In this document: positions 43,013-51,079 of the stretch, one piece after another
Numbering within the stretch: the stretch's first letter is position 1
Layout of the letters: every line of letters begins with the position of its first letter
Assembly (NCBI RefSeq): GCF_033304595.1
Contig: NZ_CP116341.1
Span: 849,001-913,000 of the forward strand
Direction of reading: 5' to 3'
DNA length: 64,000 nt
Source of the DNA: Sporosarcina jeotgali
Lineage (GTDB): Bacteria; Bacillota; Bacilli; Bacillales_A; Planococcaceae
The notes under the pieces: generated by a model
Database searches by the model: none
The model's input: the letters and a program-made list of their open reading frames with translations, nothing else
What the model was told of the DNA's origin: nothing
Program-made: the position numbers and the translations under genes

Positions 43013-43222
43013 ATGGATAATCTGGAATGCAAAATTGAATTGATTCGCAGGGAACTCTTGAAGACTGCAGAAGAAAGAGGTCTCTCCTCCAAAGAGACGG
43101 TCAACTTGAGCGTGGAATTGGACCACTTACTGAATGATTATTCTTATGATGAAAAGAGCATGAATGGTAAGCATAGCATTCACGAAAGAAGAACATCTGA
43201 AAATAATAAAAAGTTTGGTTGA
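43013..43222 (+). CDS. Spo0E-like aspartyl-phosphate phosphatase
   Basis: A 69-residue two-helix protein with the Spo0E signature NLSVELDHLLNDY (S-x-E-L-D) after a first helix (ECKIELIRRELLKTAEERG). Such proteins (Spo0E, YisI, YnzD) remove phosphate from Spo0A and so delay sporulation. The start is ATG 43013 after GGGAGGG; the frame upstream is not family-like. Sequences resembling Spo0A boxes stand upstream, which suggests feedback. Position 3 kb from a sporulation-type kinase gene may be coincidental. Confidence 0.85.
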   Translation: MDNLECKIELIRRELLKTAEERGLSSKETVNLSVELDHLLNDYSYDEKSMNGKHSIHERRTSENNKKFG

Positions 43223-43294
43223 ATATGTTTAAAACTCATACAATAGGGCATATTATAGTTGAACACAGCAACATTCTCATTTCCCCCTTTTGAT

Positions 43295-43326
43295 GACGGT
43301 CCTTTCCCAGGGCCGTCTCTTTTTTG
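43295..43326 (+). terminator. Terminator of the Spo0E-like gene
   Basis: Stem GACGGTCCT/AGGGCCGTC (one G-T pair), 5-base loop, then TC and a T-run. Confidence 0.88.
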
Positions 43327-43404
43327 TGTTCAGGCAGAAAAATCACTGTATTTAGGGTATTATTAGAAGAGTGGGCCAATTTTAAAAAAGGGGAATCAGG
43401 AAAC

Positions 43405-44265
43405 ATGAAAACTATTTCATTTATCGGTACAGGCGTGATGGGTGCCAGTATCGTCAATCATTTGCTTCAAGCAGGATATCCGGTAACAGTATATACACGT
43501 ACGAAGGAAAAAGCGGAGCCGCTTCTTGCTGCAGGTGCAAAGTGGGCTGCTACCGTAGCACAAGCAGTTCAAGATGCAGAACTAATCTTTACAATGGTTG
43601 GAATGCCCGCAGATGTTGAAGACATCTATTTGGAGGATAATGGAATTATTGCGAATGGAAAGAATGGACAAATTGTAGTGGACATGACAACTTCCAGTCC
43701 AGCGCTTGCTAAGAAAATTGATCTGGCTGCTGCTGAAAAAGGAATGACTTCACTTGATGCACCTGTTTCGGGTGGTGATGTAGGAGCAAAAAACGGAACA
43801 CTTTCAATTATGTGCGGCGGAGAAGAGTCAGTTTTTGAACAAGTTAAACCGATTTTCTCCTTGTTTGGAAGCCAAATTATACTTCAAGGCGGAGCGGGAG
43901 CAGGGCAGCATACAAAAATGAGTAACCAGCTTGCTATTGCAACTAATATGATCGGCGTATGTGAGGCGCTTGCTTATGCTGAGAAAGCAGGATTGGACCC
44001 GGAACGTGTCCTGGAATCCATTTCACCCGGAGCTGCAGGATCTTGGTCGCTCTCAAATCTCGGACCTCGTATGCTTGCAGGGAATTTCGAACCTGGCTTT
44101 TATACGAAACATTTCCTGAAGGATTTACGCATTGCGCTCGATGAAGCAAATGCGATGAAATTGGATTTGCCAGGATTACAACTTGCAATCAATCTTTACG
44201 AAGAACTTATGGCTAAAGGGTATGGAGATAAAGGTACCCAAGTTCTTTTCAAAAAGTATCAATAA
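43405..44265 (+). CDS. ykwC: NAD(P)-dependent beta-hydroxyacid dehydrogenase YkwC
   Basis: A 286-residue 3-hydroxyisobutyrate dehydrogenase-family enzyme. The Rossmann motif is SFIGTGVMGASIVNHLL; substrate motif DAPVSGGDVGAKNGTLSIM; catalytic Lys region in HTKMSNQLAIATNM. It oxidises a beta-hydroxyacid to the semialdehyde; YkwC's own substrate is unknown. The start is ATG 43405 at MKTISFIG, with an AGGAAAC site close by and AAAAGGGGAA further upstream; the longer frame overlaps the previous terminator. Terminator follows. Confidence 0.9.
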   Translation: MKTISFIGTGVMGASIVNHLLQAGYPVTVYTRTKEKAEPLLAAGAKWAATVAQAVQDAELIFTMVGMPADVEDIYLEDNGIIANGKNGQIVVDMTTSSPALAKKIDLAAAEKGMTSLDAPVSGGDVGAKNGTLSIMCGGEESVFEQVKPIFSLFGSQIILQGGAGAGQHTKMSNQLAIATNMIGVCEALAYAEKAGLDPERVLESISPGAAGSWSLSNLGPRMLAGNFEPGFYTKHFLKDLRIALDEANAMKLDLPGLQLAINLYEELMAKGYGDKGTQVLFKKYQ

Positions 44266-44266
44266 T

Positions 44267-44303
44267 AAAAGGGACACGCCTGTTTACAAGGCGTGCCCCT
44301 TTT
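44267..44303. terminator. Bidirectional terminator
   Basis: Stem AAAAGGGACACGCCT/AGGCGTGCCCCTTTT with one mismatch and 7-base loop, between convergent ykwC and ykyB. Confidence 0.92.
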
Positions 44304-44772
44304 AATGTTTGCCATCCAAATAAGAAGACCGGAAAACTTCGGTGTTTGAAACCCTTCTGGCTTTTTTCTTCATAGGTTTTTTAACTGATGGTGCAGGAGT
44401 AATCTCCTGTAAAGTCCCTGTAAAATTAGTTAGGAGTTCGCGAGCAGCCTTTAAGCTCATACGCTCTTGAGGATTCCTGAACTCCATATCTTGCTCGCCT
44501 AAATGCGGTAACTGTGCGAAGTCTTCTTTTTCAGGGAGAGTGTGAAAGAGGAATTGCTCACATTTGACGAGGACAGTGGAATGCTGTTTGCTGTACTTTG
44601 GATTTTCTACAAAATGCAGTCCGACTTTTTCAGCGCCGCCAGTTTCAAGAAGTTTTGCGATTGCTGCTTTCTTCAATTGATAAAGCGGACGATTATCCGG
44701 AGCGGTTTTTGCATGCCGGTTAACGGTATAGATTGCTACTGCTAGTTCACGCAGTGAATTGGCATCTGCCAA
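44302..44772 (-). CDS. ykyB: YkyB-like protein
   Basis: A roughly 156-residue soluble protein with the YkyB signature LAVAIYTVNRHAKTAP, KKAAIAKLLETGGAEKVGLHF and LPHLGEQDMEFRNPQERMSL, plus a basic tail (KKPMKKKARR). Function unknown. The start is probably TTG 44772, eight bases after GGGGGG; an in-frame ATG at 44793 has no ribosome site. Orthologous by sequence and by neighbours to B. subtilis ykyB. Confidence 0.85.
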   Translation of the reverse strand: MADANSLRELAVAIYTVNRHAKTAPDNRPLYQLKKAAIAKLLETGGAEKVGLHFVENPKYSKQHSTVLVKCEQFLFHTLPEKEDFAQLPHLGEQDMEFRNPQERMSLKAARELLTNFTGTLQEITPAPSVKKPMKKKARRVSNTEVFRSSYLDGKH

Positions 44773-44938
44773 TATGTAAACCCCCCATCTCATTTTTATA
44801 AAACATCAATTTGACAGTATTGTACTAGGAAATTAGAAATAAGTATACAAAAAGCGATAAAGATTTTTAAGTTAGATTGAACACTAGAAGAGAAATACAA
44901 GGATACTCGAAGTAGATGTAAAGTAATCTGAGTTGTGG

Positions 44939-44944
44939 TACAAT
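44939..44944 (+). promoter_or_regulatory. Extended -10 of fadH
   Basis: TACAAT with an upstream TGG (extended -10). No good -35 is present at 17 bp, as expected for extended -10 promoters. Confidence 0.5.
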
Positions 44945-44945
44945 T

Positions 44946-44963
44946 TGAATGAGTATTCATTCA
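44946..44963 (+). promoter_or_regulatory. FadR operator
   Basis: TGAATGAGTATTCATTCA is a perfect inverted repeat (TGAATGA-N4-TCATTCA) and matches the Bacillus FadR (YsiA) operator. It covers the predicted transcription start of fadH, so FadR would repress until acyl-CoA is bound. Confidence 0.85.
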
Positions 44964-44984
44964 TTTTACAAGGGGGAATTAAAA

Positions 44985-45743
44985 ATGGACGAGAAAAAAG
45001 TAATTATCGTTACTGGCGGGTCAAATGGAATGGGGAAATACATGGCAAAGAAATTTGCTCAAGACGGGGCAAATGTCATTATCACCGGCAGAGATATGGA
45101 GAAGTTGAATGCAGCGAAAGAAGAAATTGGTGAAAATGCGTATCCATTTCAAATGGACGTGCGTGAAATAGAAACAATTGAAGCGCTCATCCAATATGCT
45201 GACAAGACGTTTGGCAAAATTGATGGTCTTGTGAATAATGCAGCAGGAAATTTCATCGTTCAAGCTGAAGACCTGTCTCCAAACGGTTGGAAATCTGTGA
45301 TTGATATTGTGTTGAATGGAACGTTTTACTGTTCAAGTGCAGTGATGAATTATTGGAAAGAAAAAGGTCAAAAAGGTGCAATTTTGAATATGCTGGCTAC
45401 GTATGCATGGGATGCAGGTCCCGGAGTAGTTCACTCTGCTGCAGCTAAAGCAGGGGTTATGTCGCTGACACGCACTCTCGCAGTTGAATGGGGCAGAAAA
45501 TACGGCGTGCGGGTAAACGGAATCGCACCAGGTCCGATTGAGCGGACAGGCGGGGCGGAAAAGTTATTCCAATCAGAAAAAGCAGCTCAGCGTACAATCC
45601 AATCTGTGCCATTGGGCCGTGTAGGCAAGCCTGAAGAAATCGCCGAACTTGCTGCCTTTATTATGTCTGACAAAGCTTCCTACATGAATGGCGAAATCGT
45701 TACATTGGATGGCGGGCAATGGCTGAACCAATATCCGTTTTAA
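44985..45743 (+). CDS. fadH: 2,4-dienoyl-CoA reductase (SDR) FadH
   Basis: A 252-residue short-chain dehydrogenase. Cofactor motif VTGGSNGMGKYMAKKF, NNAAGNF, and the active-site region TYAWDAGPGVVHSAAAKAGV, where the usual Tyr-x3-Lys is replaced by an Ala-Lys arrangement as in dienoyl-CoA reductases. C-terminal MNGEIVTLDGGQWL. It reduces 2,4-dienoyl-CoA in degradation of unsaturated fatty acids. ATG 44985 follows AAGGGGG; a longer frame from 44949 begins inside the FadR operator. The B. subtilis orthologue (ykuF) is in the FadR regulon. Confidence 0.88.
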   Translation: MDEKKVIIVTGGSNGMGKYMAKKFAQDGANVIITGRDMEKLNAAKEEIGENAYPFQMDVREIETIEALIQYADKTFGKIDGLVNNAAGNFIVQAEDLSPNGWKSVIDIVLNGTFYCSSAVMNYWKEKGQKGAILNMLATYAWDAGPGVVHSAAAKAGVMSLTRTLAVEWGRKYGVRVNGIAPGPIERTGGAEKLFQSEKAAQRTIQSVPLGRVGKPEEIAELAAFIMSDKASYMNGEIVTLDGGQWLNQYPF

Positions 45744-45776
45744 TGGATAGGTTGCCCTGTAAGTGCACATCCTATT

Positions 45777-45805
45777 TCAACAGGAAGTAAAATGAATCCT
45801 GTTGA
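45777..45805 (+). other. Hairpin just upstream of a ribosome site
   Basis: Nine-pair stem TCAACAGGA/TCCTGTTGA with an 11-base loop. It abuts the GAGGAGG ribosome site of the 80-residue gene, so it may affect its translation. Confidence 0.55.
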
Positions 45806-45817
45806 GGAGGGAAACGA

Positions 45818-46060
45818 TTGTTTGACATTTGGGCGATTCCAATTGGTGTTGTCATTGCATTGATCGTCATCATTGGAGTGTTATCGATTCGTAAAAAACC
45901 GGATTATAATCCGGAAGGTGTACTTAACAGACAGGATAGAAGTGTCGCGAAACCGATAGAGGACCATCCATTCACACTGAATCCAATTTTGTGGGTCATT
46001 CTTCTAGCCGCACTATTTGCTGTTATTGTTATTTTTTACTACTGGGCCTCTTTCTCATAA
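45818..46060 (+). CDS. Small two-helix membrane protein, unknown
   Basis: An 80-residue protein with two membrane helices (about 5-24 and 57-77) joined by a charged loop (RKKPDYNPEGVLNRQD). I do not recognise the family. The start is TTG 45818, seven bases after GAGGAGGG. It follows fadH by 74 bp and may be its cotranscribed partner, but no link to fatty-acid metabolism is visible. The stop codon lies in its terminator hairpin. Confidence 0.7.
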   Translation: MFDIWAIPIGVVIALIVIIGVLSIRKKPDYNPEGVLNRQDRSVAKPIEDHPFTLNPILWVILLAALFAVIVIFYYWASFS

Positions 46061-46074
46061 GAAAGAGGTTTTTT
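46047..46074 (+). terminator. Terminator overlapping a stop codon
   Basis: Stem CCTCTTTCT/AGAAAGAGG, CATA loop, six T. Confidence 0.9.
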
Positions 46075-46197
46075 CGATTGAACTGGTAATTGTTGATCGA
46101 GATTCCTACACGACTTCTTCATTTTTCAGCACGCTCTATGATATAGTAGAAGTGCAGCATTGCTTGAAGTAAATTGCTGCTGGAGGAGCGATTTAAA

Positions 46198-46638
46198 TTG
46201 GTTGCTTTGAATAATAGTGACTTTTTGGTTATGCCGATATCCGACTATCTGATTTCTTCTGAAAAAGTTGCGCATGTACAGGTTGGAAATAATGCAGAAC
46301 ATGCTTTACTCGTCCTGACAAAGACGGGGTATTCAGCGATTCCTGTTCTTGACGCAAAGTATAAATTAAGAGGTTTGTTAGGCATTGGAATGATTACAGA
46401 TGCAATTTTAGGGTTAGAACGGATTGAATACGAACGTCTTTCAGATCTAAAAGTAGACGACATAATGCAGACGGATTTACCATTAATCCGAACGACGGAC
46501 CGGTTTCAAAAAGGATTAGACTTACTTATTAATCATACGTTTTTATGTGTAACGGAGGAAGACGGTACATTCGCTGGAATCTTAACCCGCCGTGTGATGT
46601 TGAAGCAGTTTAAGAAGTATATATATAGCTCAAGATAA
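46198..46638 (+). CDS. darB: CBS-domain c-di-AMP-binding protein DarB/CbpB (YkuL)
   Basis: A 146-residue protein made of two CBS domains (MPISDYLISSEKVAHV to YSAIPVLDAKYKLRGLLG, then KVDDIMQTDLPLI to GILTRRVML). It matches B. subtilis YkuL/DarB, which binds c-di-AMP and, when free, activates Rel and pyruvate carboxylase. I choose TTG 46198, nine bases after GGAGGAG; an in-frame start at 46174 lies upstream of that site. It precedes ccpC as in B. subtilis. Confidence 0.87.
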   Translation: MVALNNSDFLVMPISDYLISSEKVAHVQVGNNAEHALLVLTKTGYSAIPVLDAKYKLRGLLGIGMITDAILGLERIEYERLSDLKVDDIMQTDLPLIRTTDRFQKGLDLLINHTFLCVTEEDGTFAGILTRRVMLKQFKKYIYSSR

Positions 46639-46669
46639 ACTGCACGTGAATACAGTTATCAACAGATCT

Positions 46670-46702
46670 GAAGAGGCTCTTTTTTAGAGCCTCTTCTTTT
46701 TA
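46670..46702 (+). terminator. Terminator of darB
   Basis: Perfect 10-bp stem GAAGAGGCTC/GAGCCTCTTC, T-rich loop, then TTTTT. Confidence 0.92.
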
Positions 46703-46765
46703 GATAAAACAAGAACATGCAAGCTGTGAAACAGAAGTTTATTGAATAGGATGTGGAACATATCT

Positions 46766-47659
46766 ATGAACACAACAGAGATTATGAAAGTCTTAGCAGA
46801 GGAAGGGAATATGAGAAAGGCGGCAGATCGGTTATTCATCTCCCAGCCGGCTTTGTCACAACGTCTTCAATCCATCGAGAAGGCTTGGGGAGCCAAATTA
46901 TTCGTCCGATCCCAAAAAGGTCTAGTCCCGACGGCTGCAGGGGAATTAGTAATTGAATTTGCAAAAGAAACTGTCCAGCGAAAAGAAGAGACTATGGAAC
47001 AAATTGCCGGGCTGGCAGACAGAGTCCACGGAACACTTAAAATCGCCTGTGCCTCTATCGTTGGTCAAACATGGCTTCCTGAAGTGCTGAAAGACTATGT
47101 TAAGCACTATCCAGACGCTAAAATCTCACTGATGACAGGATGGACGTCAGAAATCCTGAAGGCGCTCTATGAAGGAGAAGCTCATGTAGGGATTGTGAGA
47201 GGTGAAGTGGAGTGGAACAGCAGGCGGACCTATTTGTTCCGGGATCAGCTGTATTTAGTGGATAAAGAAATCACTTCACTCGAACAATTGAAAGATACTG
47301 AACGGCCATACATCCAATTTAAAAGTGATTCCAATTATTACACGGAAATTCAACAATGGTGGCAGAAGCATTTCTCTAAAAATCCAGGAAGGCAATTGAC
47401 AGTGGACCAAATGGAAACGTGCCGGCAGCTTGTTTTGAATGGAATCGGTTATGCGATATTACCTTCCATCACCTTGCGAGGAGATGAACAGGTGAATAAA
47501 ATTCCATTGCTGAATAGTGAAGCGGAATTCGAATTGACGAGAGATACATACTTGATCGGTTATGAGTCCAGTTTCGAATTAAAACAAGTGGATGCTTTCT
47601 CTAAAGTGATAGAAGCTCATGCACAAGAATTAAAGAAAGATTCTAGATTACTTGAATGA
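46766..47659 (+). CDS. ccpC: LysR-type regulator CcpC
   Basis: A 297-residue LysR regulator. The N-terminal helix-turn-helix segment is NMRKAADRLFISQPALSQRL, followed by AWGAKLFVRSQKGLVPTAAG, nearly the CcpC consensus; the C-terminal effector domain includes NGIGYAILPSITL. In B. subtilis CcpC senses citrate and represses citB and citZ. Neither target is in the window. The start is taken at ATG 46766; the ribosome site is weak (AGGATGTGG), and ATG 46751 is possible. The ECF-type promoter of the next operon starts at the base after its stop. Confidence 0.85.
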   Translation: MNTTEIMKVLAEEGNMRKAADRLFISQPALSQRLQSIEKAWGAKLFVRSQKGLVPTAAGELVIEFAKETVQRKEETMEQIAGLADRVHGTLKIACASIVGQTWLPEVLKDYVKHYPDAKISLMTGWTSEILKALYEGEAHVGIVRGEVEWNSRRTYLFRDQLYLVDKEITSLEQLKDTERPYIQFKSDSNYYTEIQQWWQKHFSKNPGRQLTVDQMETCRQLVLNGIGYAILPSITLRGDEQVNKIPLLNSEAEFELTRDTYLIGYESSFELKQVDAFSKVIEAHAQELKKDSRLLE

Positions 47660-47685
47660 TGGAACTTTTTAGGAATTCAAACGTA
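47660..47685 (+). promoter_or_regulatory. ECF-sigma-type promoter of the MoxR/vWA operon
   Basis: TGGAAC at 47660-47665, exactly 16 bp with a T-run after the -35 (TTTTT), then CGTA at 47682-47685. This matches the extracytoplasmic-function pattern of sigma-W/sigma-M/sigma-X (TGAAAC-N16/17-CGTA/C), with GGAAC as an accepted variant. Transcription would start near 47692, about 44 bp before the first gene. Confidence 0.65.
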
Positions 47686-47735
47686 CTAATTATCGACATT
47701 AGTAGAAAAATAATTCAGAAAGCGGGGTGGGCTGG

Positions 47736-50132
47736 GTGAGAGAGCCTTTATGGAAGTCATTTGCAATGATGGTTTTGCTGGCCGGAATTATAACGCTATG
47801 GCCAATGACAACAGCGTTTGCTGCACCTGACTTACATGTGTCCGTTAAAACCGGATTGGATCAAAAAACAAAAGAAGGTAAAGGGGCACCCATCGTATTC
47901 ACAATTGAAAACAAAGGGACCGCCTTTACAGGAGATCTGATTGTGAATACGACAGTTAGTCAAAGCGGCGGTGTCGGACAGTCTATTGAACTAGCAATTG
48001 GAGAAGGGGAAAAGCAGACGGTTACCATGATTGTCGACTCCATCCAAGATCCGGCGATGTATGGCAATCCAGTTAAGAAAAACATCTTTTTTTACGAAAA
48101 TGGCTGGAGATCGGGTGATGAAATCAGCCACTCAGGTACGCAGCTCATTTCGGCAGCCACTTTTCCGGAGCAAGCTCTGTTCATTGCAGGACTGTCGGAT
48201 AACATCGATCGGTTATCTTCGTTAAAAGATCTATATTTGAAAGGCAAAGAAGGAATGCAGCTTTTATATTTAACAAAGCAAGACCAGCCACCGTTACCCA
48301 GTGAACCAGGGGGATGGGATGCAGTAGATATTATTGCGGTCGATGGGTTTTCCATTACAGATCTCTCTCAAAAACAACAAGACGCTATGTTGGAGTGGGT
48401 GAGAGCCGGGGGGACATTACTCGTCGGCGGATCTCAGAATGTGGAAGCAGAAGCAGGCGTTTTCAGTTCACTGCTGCCGCTTAAGATTAAAGAAAGTAAA
48501 GAGTTTGCGCCGATTTTATTTAATGAGAAATTTAAAGAGCCTGTTCCGGGATTCCTAGTTGAGAAATCACCTGAGGGAACCGTTTTATTACAAAAAGAAG
48601 ATACAATCCTTGCAGCCACTCAAATGGTCGGATCCGGTATGGTTCTTCAAACTTCCTTTGCTATGGGGAGCGAATCATTCAGATCTTCTGCAGGGGCTAA
48701 ATCATTTTGGACGGATCTGCTGAACAAAAGCAGCCAACTGCTGAAACAGCGACCTTCTCAAATGTATTACAGTGCTCCGACTGATGATCTGATGTGGTCC
48801 GTCGGTGAAACAAATGAACTTTTTCCATCCTTTAAAGTATCTTCACCGCTGCTGTTCGGCATTATTCTCGTATACATTATTTTAGTTATCCCGCTTCTTT
48901 ATTTCTTTTTACGCAAAAAAGATAAAAGGGAGCATGCGTGGTGGATCATTCCCGCAGTTGCGGTTGTTGTTTCTTTTGCGATTTTTGCTTACGGAGGAAA
49001 GGATCGCTTGGGGAATTCACAGCTTCAGCACTCTGCGGTCTATTTAGTTGAACCTGACAATACATTATCGGGATATTATACTGAATCACTTCTCACAGAC
49101 AAGGCAGGCGATTTTACTTTTTCAATTCAAAAACCGAGTACAGTGACTACAAATTCATCCATGAACTCGATTTTCGGGAATAATATACCAGCTCATAATC
49201 GTGCTATTTTAGAAAGAGGCGCTGCTGAAGAAGTGCTGTCATTCAGAAACCTAGGCTTCTGGAATGTCGCATCGATTTATGGTCAAACGGAGCTTGAAGC
49301 CGTAGGAAGTTTTGACGTTGATTTAAAACTTGAAAAACAAAAGCTGACAGGAACGATTACGAATAATTTCCCCTTCTCAGTGAATGACGTATCCATTCTA
49401 TCGGGCAGTAAAACGATTGAACTTGGTTCAATTCCTGCGGGGGAAACGATGAACGTTGAAAAAGAAGTGAAAGCTACTGCTCTTGGAGCGAGAAGTTCAA
49501 CTCAATATGGATATATGAATCCAGTGGCGACTAATCAGGATGATTTGATCAAAATGAGAAAAGAAGGACTGCTTGGCTTTTCATCCACTCATATGAACGA
49601 CTTTCTAAGTCCAACTTTGTCCGCAACAACAGATACTCAGATCATGGAACTGACATTAAATGATCGAAAAGCTAAAAACTCACCAATTTCCATGTTGCTG
49701 CAGCCAATTACCATTGACACGAAGTTATCGGGAGCGGTGAAAGTAGATAGCGATTTAATGGAGATGCAGCTTCTGTCTTCCTCCGGATATCCTGCTGAAG
49801 AGATCGATGAAGTGACTAAAGAATATATCTTCACAGAGAAGGAATACAGTCAGACTTGGCAATTACCACAAGACTTTGCGAAGGAAGTAGGCAATTGGAC
49901 GAAGCTTCAATTGTTCGGCGCCGATTTCAACCAGTATGACGTCAGTCTTCTTAATGTGAAAACTGGTAATTATGAGCTGTTGGAAGGAAAATCGTCACCA
50001 ACAGTAGAACCTGCGAGTGATTATGTATCGAAGGACGGAAAAGTGATGATCAAATTGAATTTCAATGATTCCCAAATGGGAGAACCTTCTCATCCGCCTG
50101 AACTTCGTTTAACAGGGGAGGTTGCAAAATGA
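47736..50132 (+). CDS. Large secreted/membrane protein, amidotransferase-like fold, first gene of MoxR operon
   Basis: About 798 residues. Signal peptide (to about AFAAP), a beta-sandwich (VFTIENKGTAFTGDL), then a class I glutamine-amidotransferase-like segment WDAVDIIAVDGFSITDLSQ to AGGTLLVGG without a catalytic Cys. Two helices follow at about 370-390 and 405-420 (LLFGIILVYIILVIPLLYFF), then a long outer C-terminal region. The product spans the membrane with most mass outside. Function unknown. I take GTG 47736 after GGGGTGG; GTG 47727 lies within that site. Its stop overlaps the ABC ATPase ATG (ATGA). Confidence 0.78.
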   Translation: MREPLWKSFAMMVLLAGIITLWPMTTAFAAPDLHVSVKTGLDQKTKEGKGAPIVFTIENKGTAFTGDLIVNTTVSQSGGVGQSIELAIGEGEKQTVTMIVDSIQDPAMYGNPVKKNIFFYENGWRSGDEISHSGTQLISAATFPEQALFIAGLSDNIDRLSSLKDLYLKGKEGMQLLYLTKQDQPPLPSEPGGWDAVDIIAVDGFSITDLSQKQQDAMLEWVRAGGTLLVGGSQNVEAEAGVFSSLLPLKIKESKEFAPILFNEKFKEPVPGFLVEKSPEGTVLLQKEDTILAATQMVGSGMVLQTSFAMGSESFRSSAGAKSFWTDLLNKSSQLLKQRPSQMYYSAPTDDLMWSVGETNELFPSFKVSSPLLFGIILVYIILVIPLLYFFLRKKDKREHAWWIIPAVAVVVSFAIFAYGGKDRLGNSQLQHSAVYLVEPDNTLSGYYTESLLTDKAGDFTFSIQKPSTVTTNSSMNSIFGNNIPAHNRAILERGAAEEVLSFRNLGFWNVASIYGQTELEAVGSFDVDLKLEKQKLTGTITNNFPFSVNDVSILSGSKTIELGSIPAGETMNVEKEVKATALGARSSTQYGYMNPVATNQDDLIKMRKEGLLGFSSTHMNDFLSPTLSATTDTQIMELTLNDRKAKNSPISMLLQPITIDTKLSGAVKVDSDLMEMQLLSSSGYPAEEIDEVTKEYIFTEKEYSQTWQLPQDFAKEVGNWTKLQLFGADFNQYDVSLLNVKTGNYELLEGKSSPTVEPASDYVSKDGKVMIKLNFNDSQMGEPSHPPELRLTGEVAK

Positions 50133-51079
50133 TAGAAATCTCCAATCTTACAAAAAAGTACGGTCAATTCAAAGCACTGGATGAGCTGACGTTGTCATTG
50201 GATGAAGGTACAGTCTTTGGTTTTGTGGGAGCGAACGGTGCTGGTAAGTCCACAACTTTTCTAATATTAGCTACGCTATTACAGCCTACTTCAGGAACTG
50301 TGACTATAAATGGTGTGGATGTTACGAAGAAACCCGAAGAGATTCGAAAACTCATTGGCTACATGCCTGATTTCTTCGGAATCTATGACCAATTAAAAGC
50401 GCACGAGTATTTAGACTTTTATGGTGCCAGCTATGGAATTCCTGTAGAAAAAAGAAACCAGCTGATTACGGAACTTTTGGAACTTGTCAACTTAACGGAC
50501 AAACGCGAGGCATATGTAGACTCTCTTTCCAGGGGAATGAAACAAAGACTGTGTCTTGCTAGAAGTCTTATACATGATCCGAAAGTTCTTATTCTAGACG
50601 AACCGGCCTCCGGTCTGGACCCGAGAGCACGGGTAGAAATGCGAGATATTTTACGTTCGTTGAAAAGCTTAGGGAAAACGATCTTGATCTCGTCACATAT
50701 TTTACCGGAACTAGCGGAAATGTGTGATGAAATTGGAGTGATTGATAATGGAAAGCTAATTGCTCACGGATCCGTGTCGGAAATACAGGCAAAGCTTCTA
50801 GGGGATAAGACGATTACGACAAGAATTTCAGGAGATAGCGGTGCTGCAGTTGCGTTCTTTGAAGAGAGCCCGTTCGTTTCTGCAATTTCCCATGAAATGC
50901 ATGAAGGTGTGTTGTCGTTTACATTTAAAGGAGACGACGCTCAACAGTTTCAATTGTTGAGGGAAGCTGTGTTGTCAGGAATTCATATTGTATCGTTTAT
51001 GGAAAACTCTGTAGATCTAGAAGATGTCTTTATGGAGATTACGAAAGGAGTGGAGCCTAATGAAAAGCAGACTAACTAA
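50129..51079 (+). CDS. ABC transporter ATPase
   Basis: A 316-residue ABC-2-type ATP-binding subunit. Walker A GANGAGKST, Q-loop region YMPDFFG, signature SRGMKQRLCLARSL, Walker B VLILDEPASGLD and switch His in ILISSHIL. A C-terminal extension of about 90 residues is usual for this drug/lantibiotic/gliding-type group. With the permease encoded by the next gene it would move a substrate or energise assembly of the operon's surface proteins. It overlaps the gene before it by 4 bp and the permease gene by 20 bp. Confidence 0.92.
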   Translation: MIEISNLTKKYGQFKALDELTLSLDEGTVFGFVGANGAGKSTTFLILATLLQPTSGTVTINGVDVTKKPEEIRKLIGYMPDFFGIYDQLKAHEYLDFYGASYGIPVEKRNQLITELLELVNLTDKREAYVDSLSRGMKQRLCLARSLIHDPKVLILDEPASGLDPRARVEMRDILRSLKSLGKTILISSHILPELAEMCDEIGVIDNGKLIAHGSVSEIQAKLLGDKTITTRISGDSGAAVAFFEESPFVSAISHEMHEGVLSFTFKGDDAQQFQLLREAVLSGIHIVSFMENSVDLEDVFMEITKGVEPNEKQTN

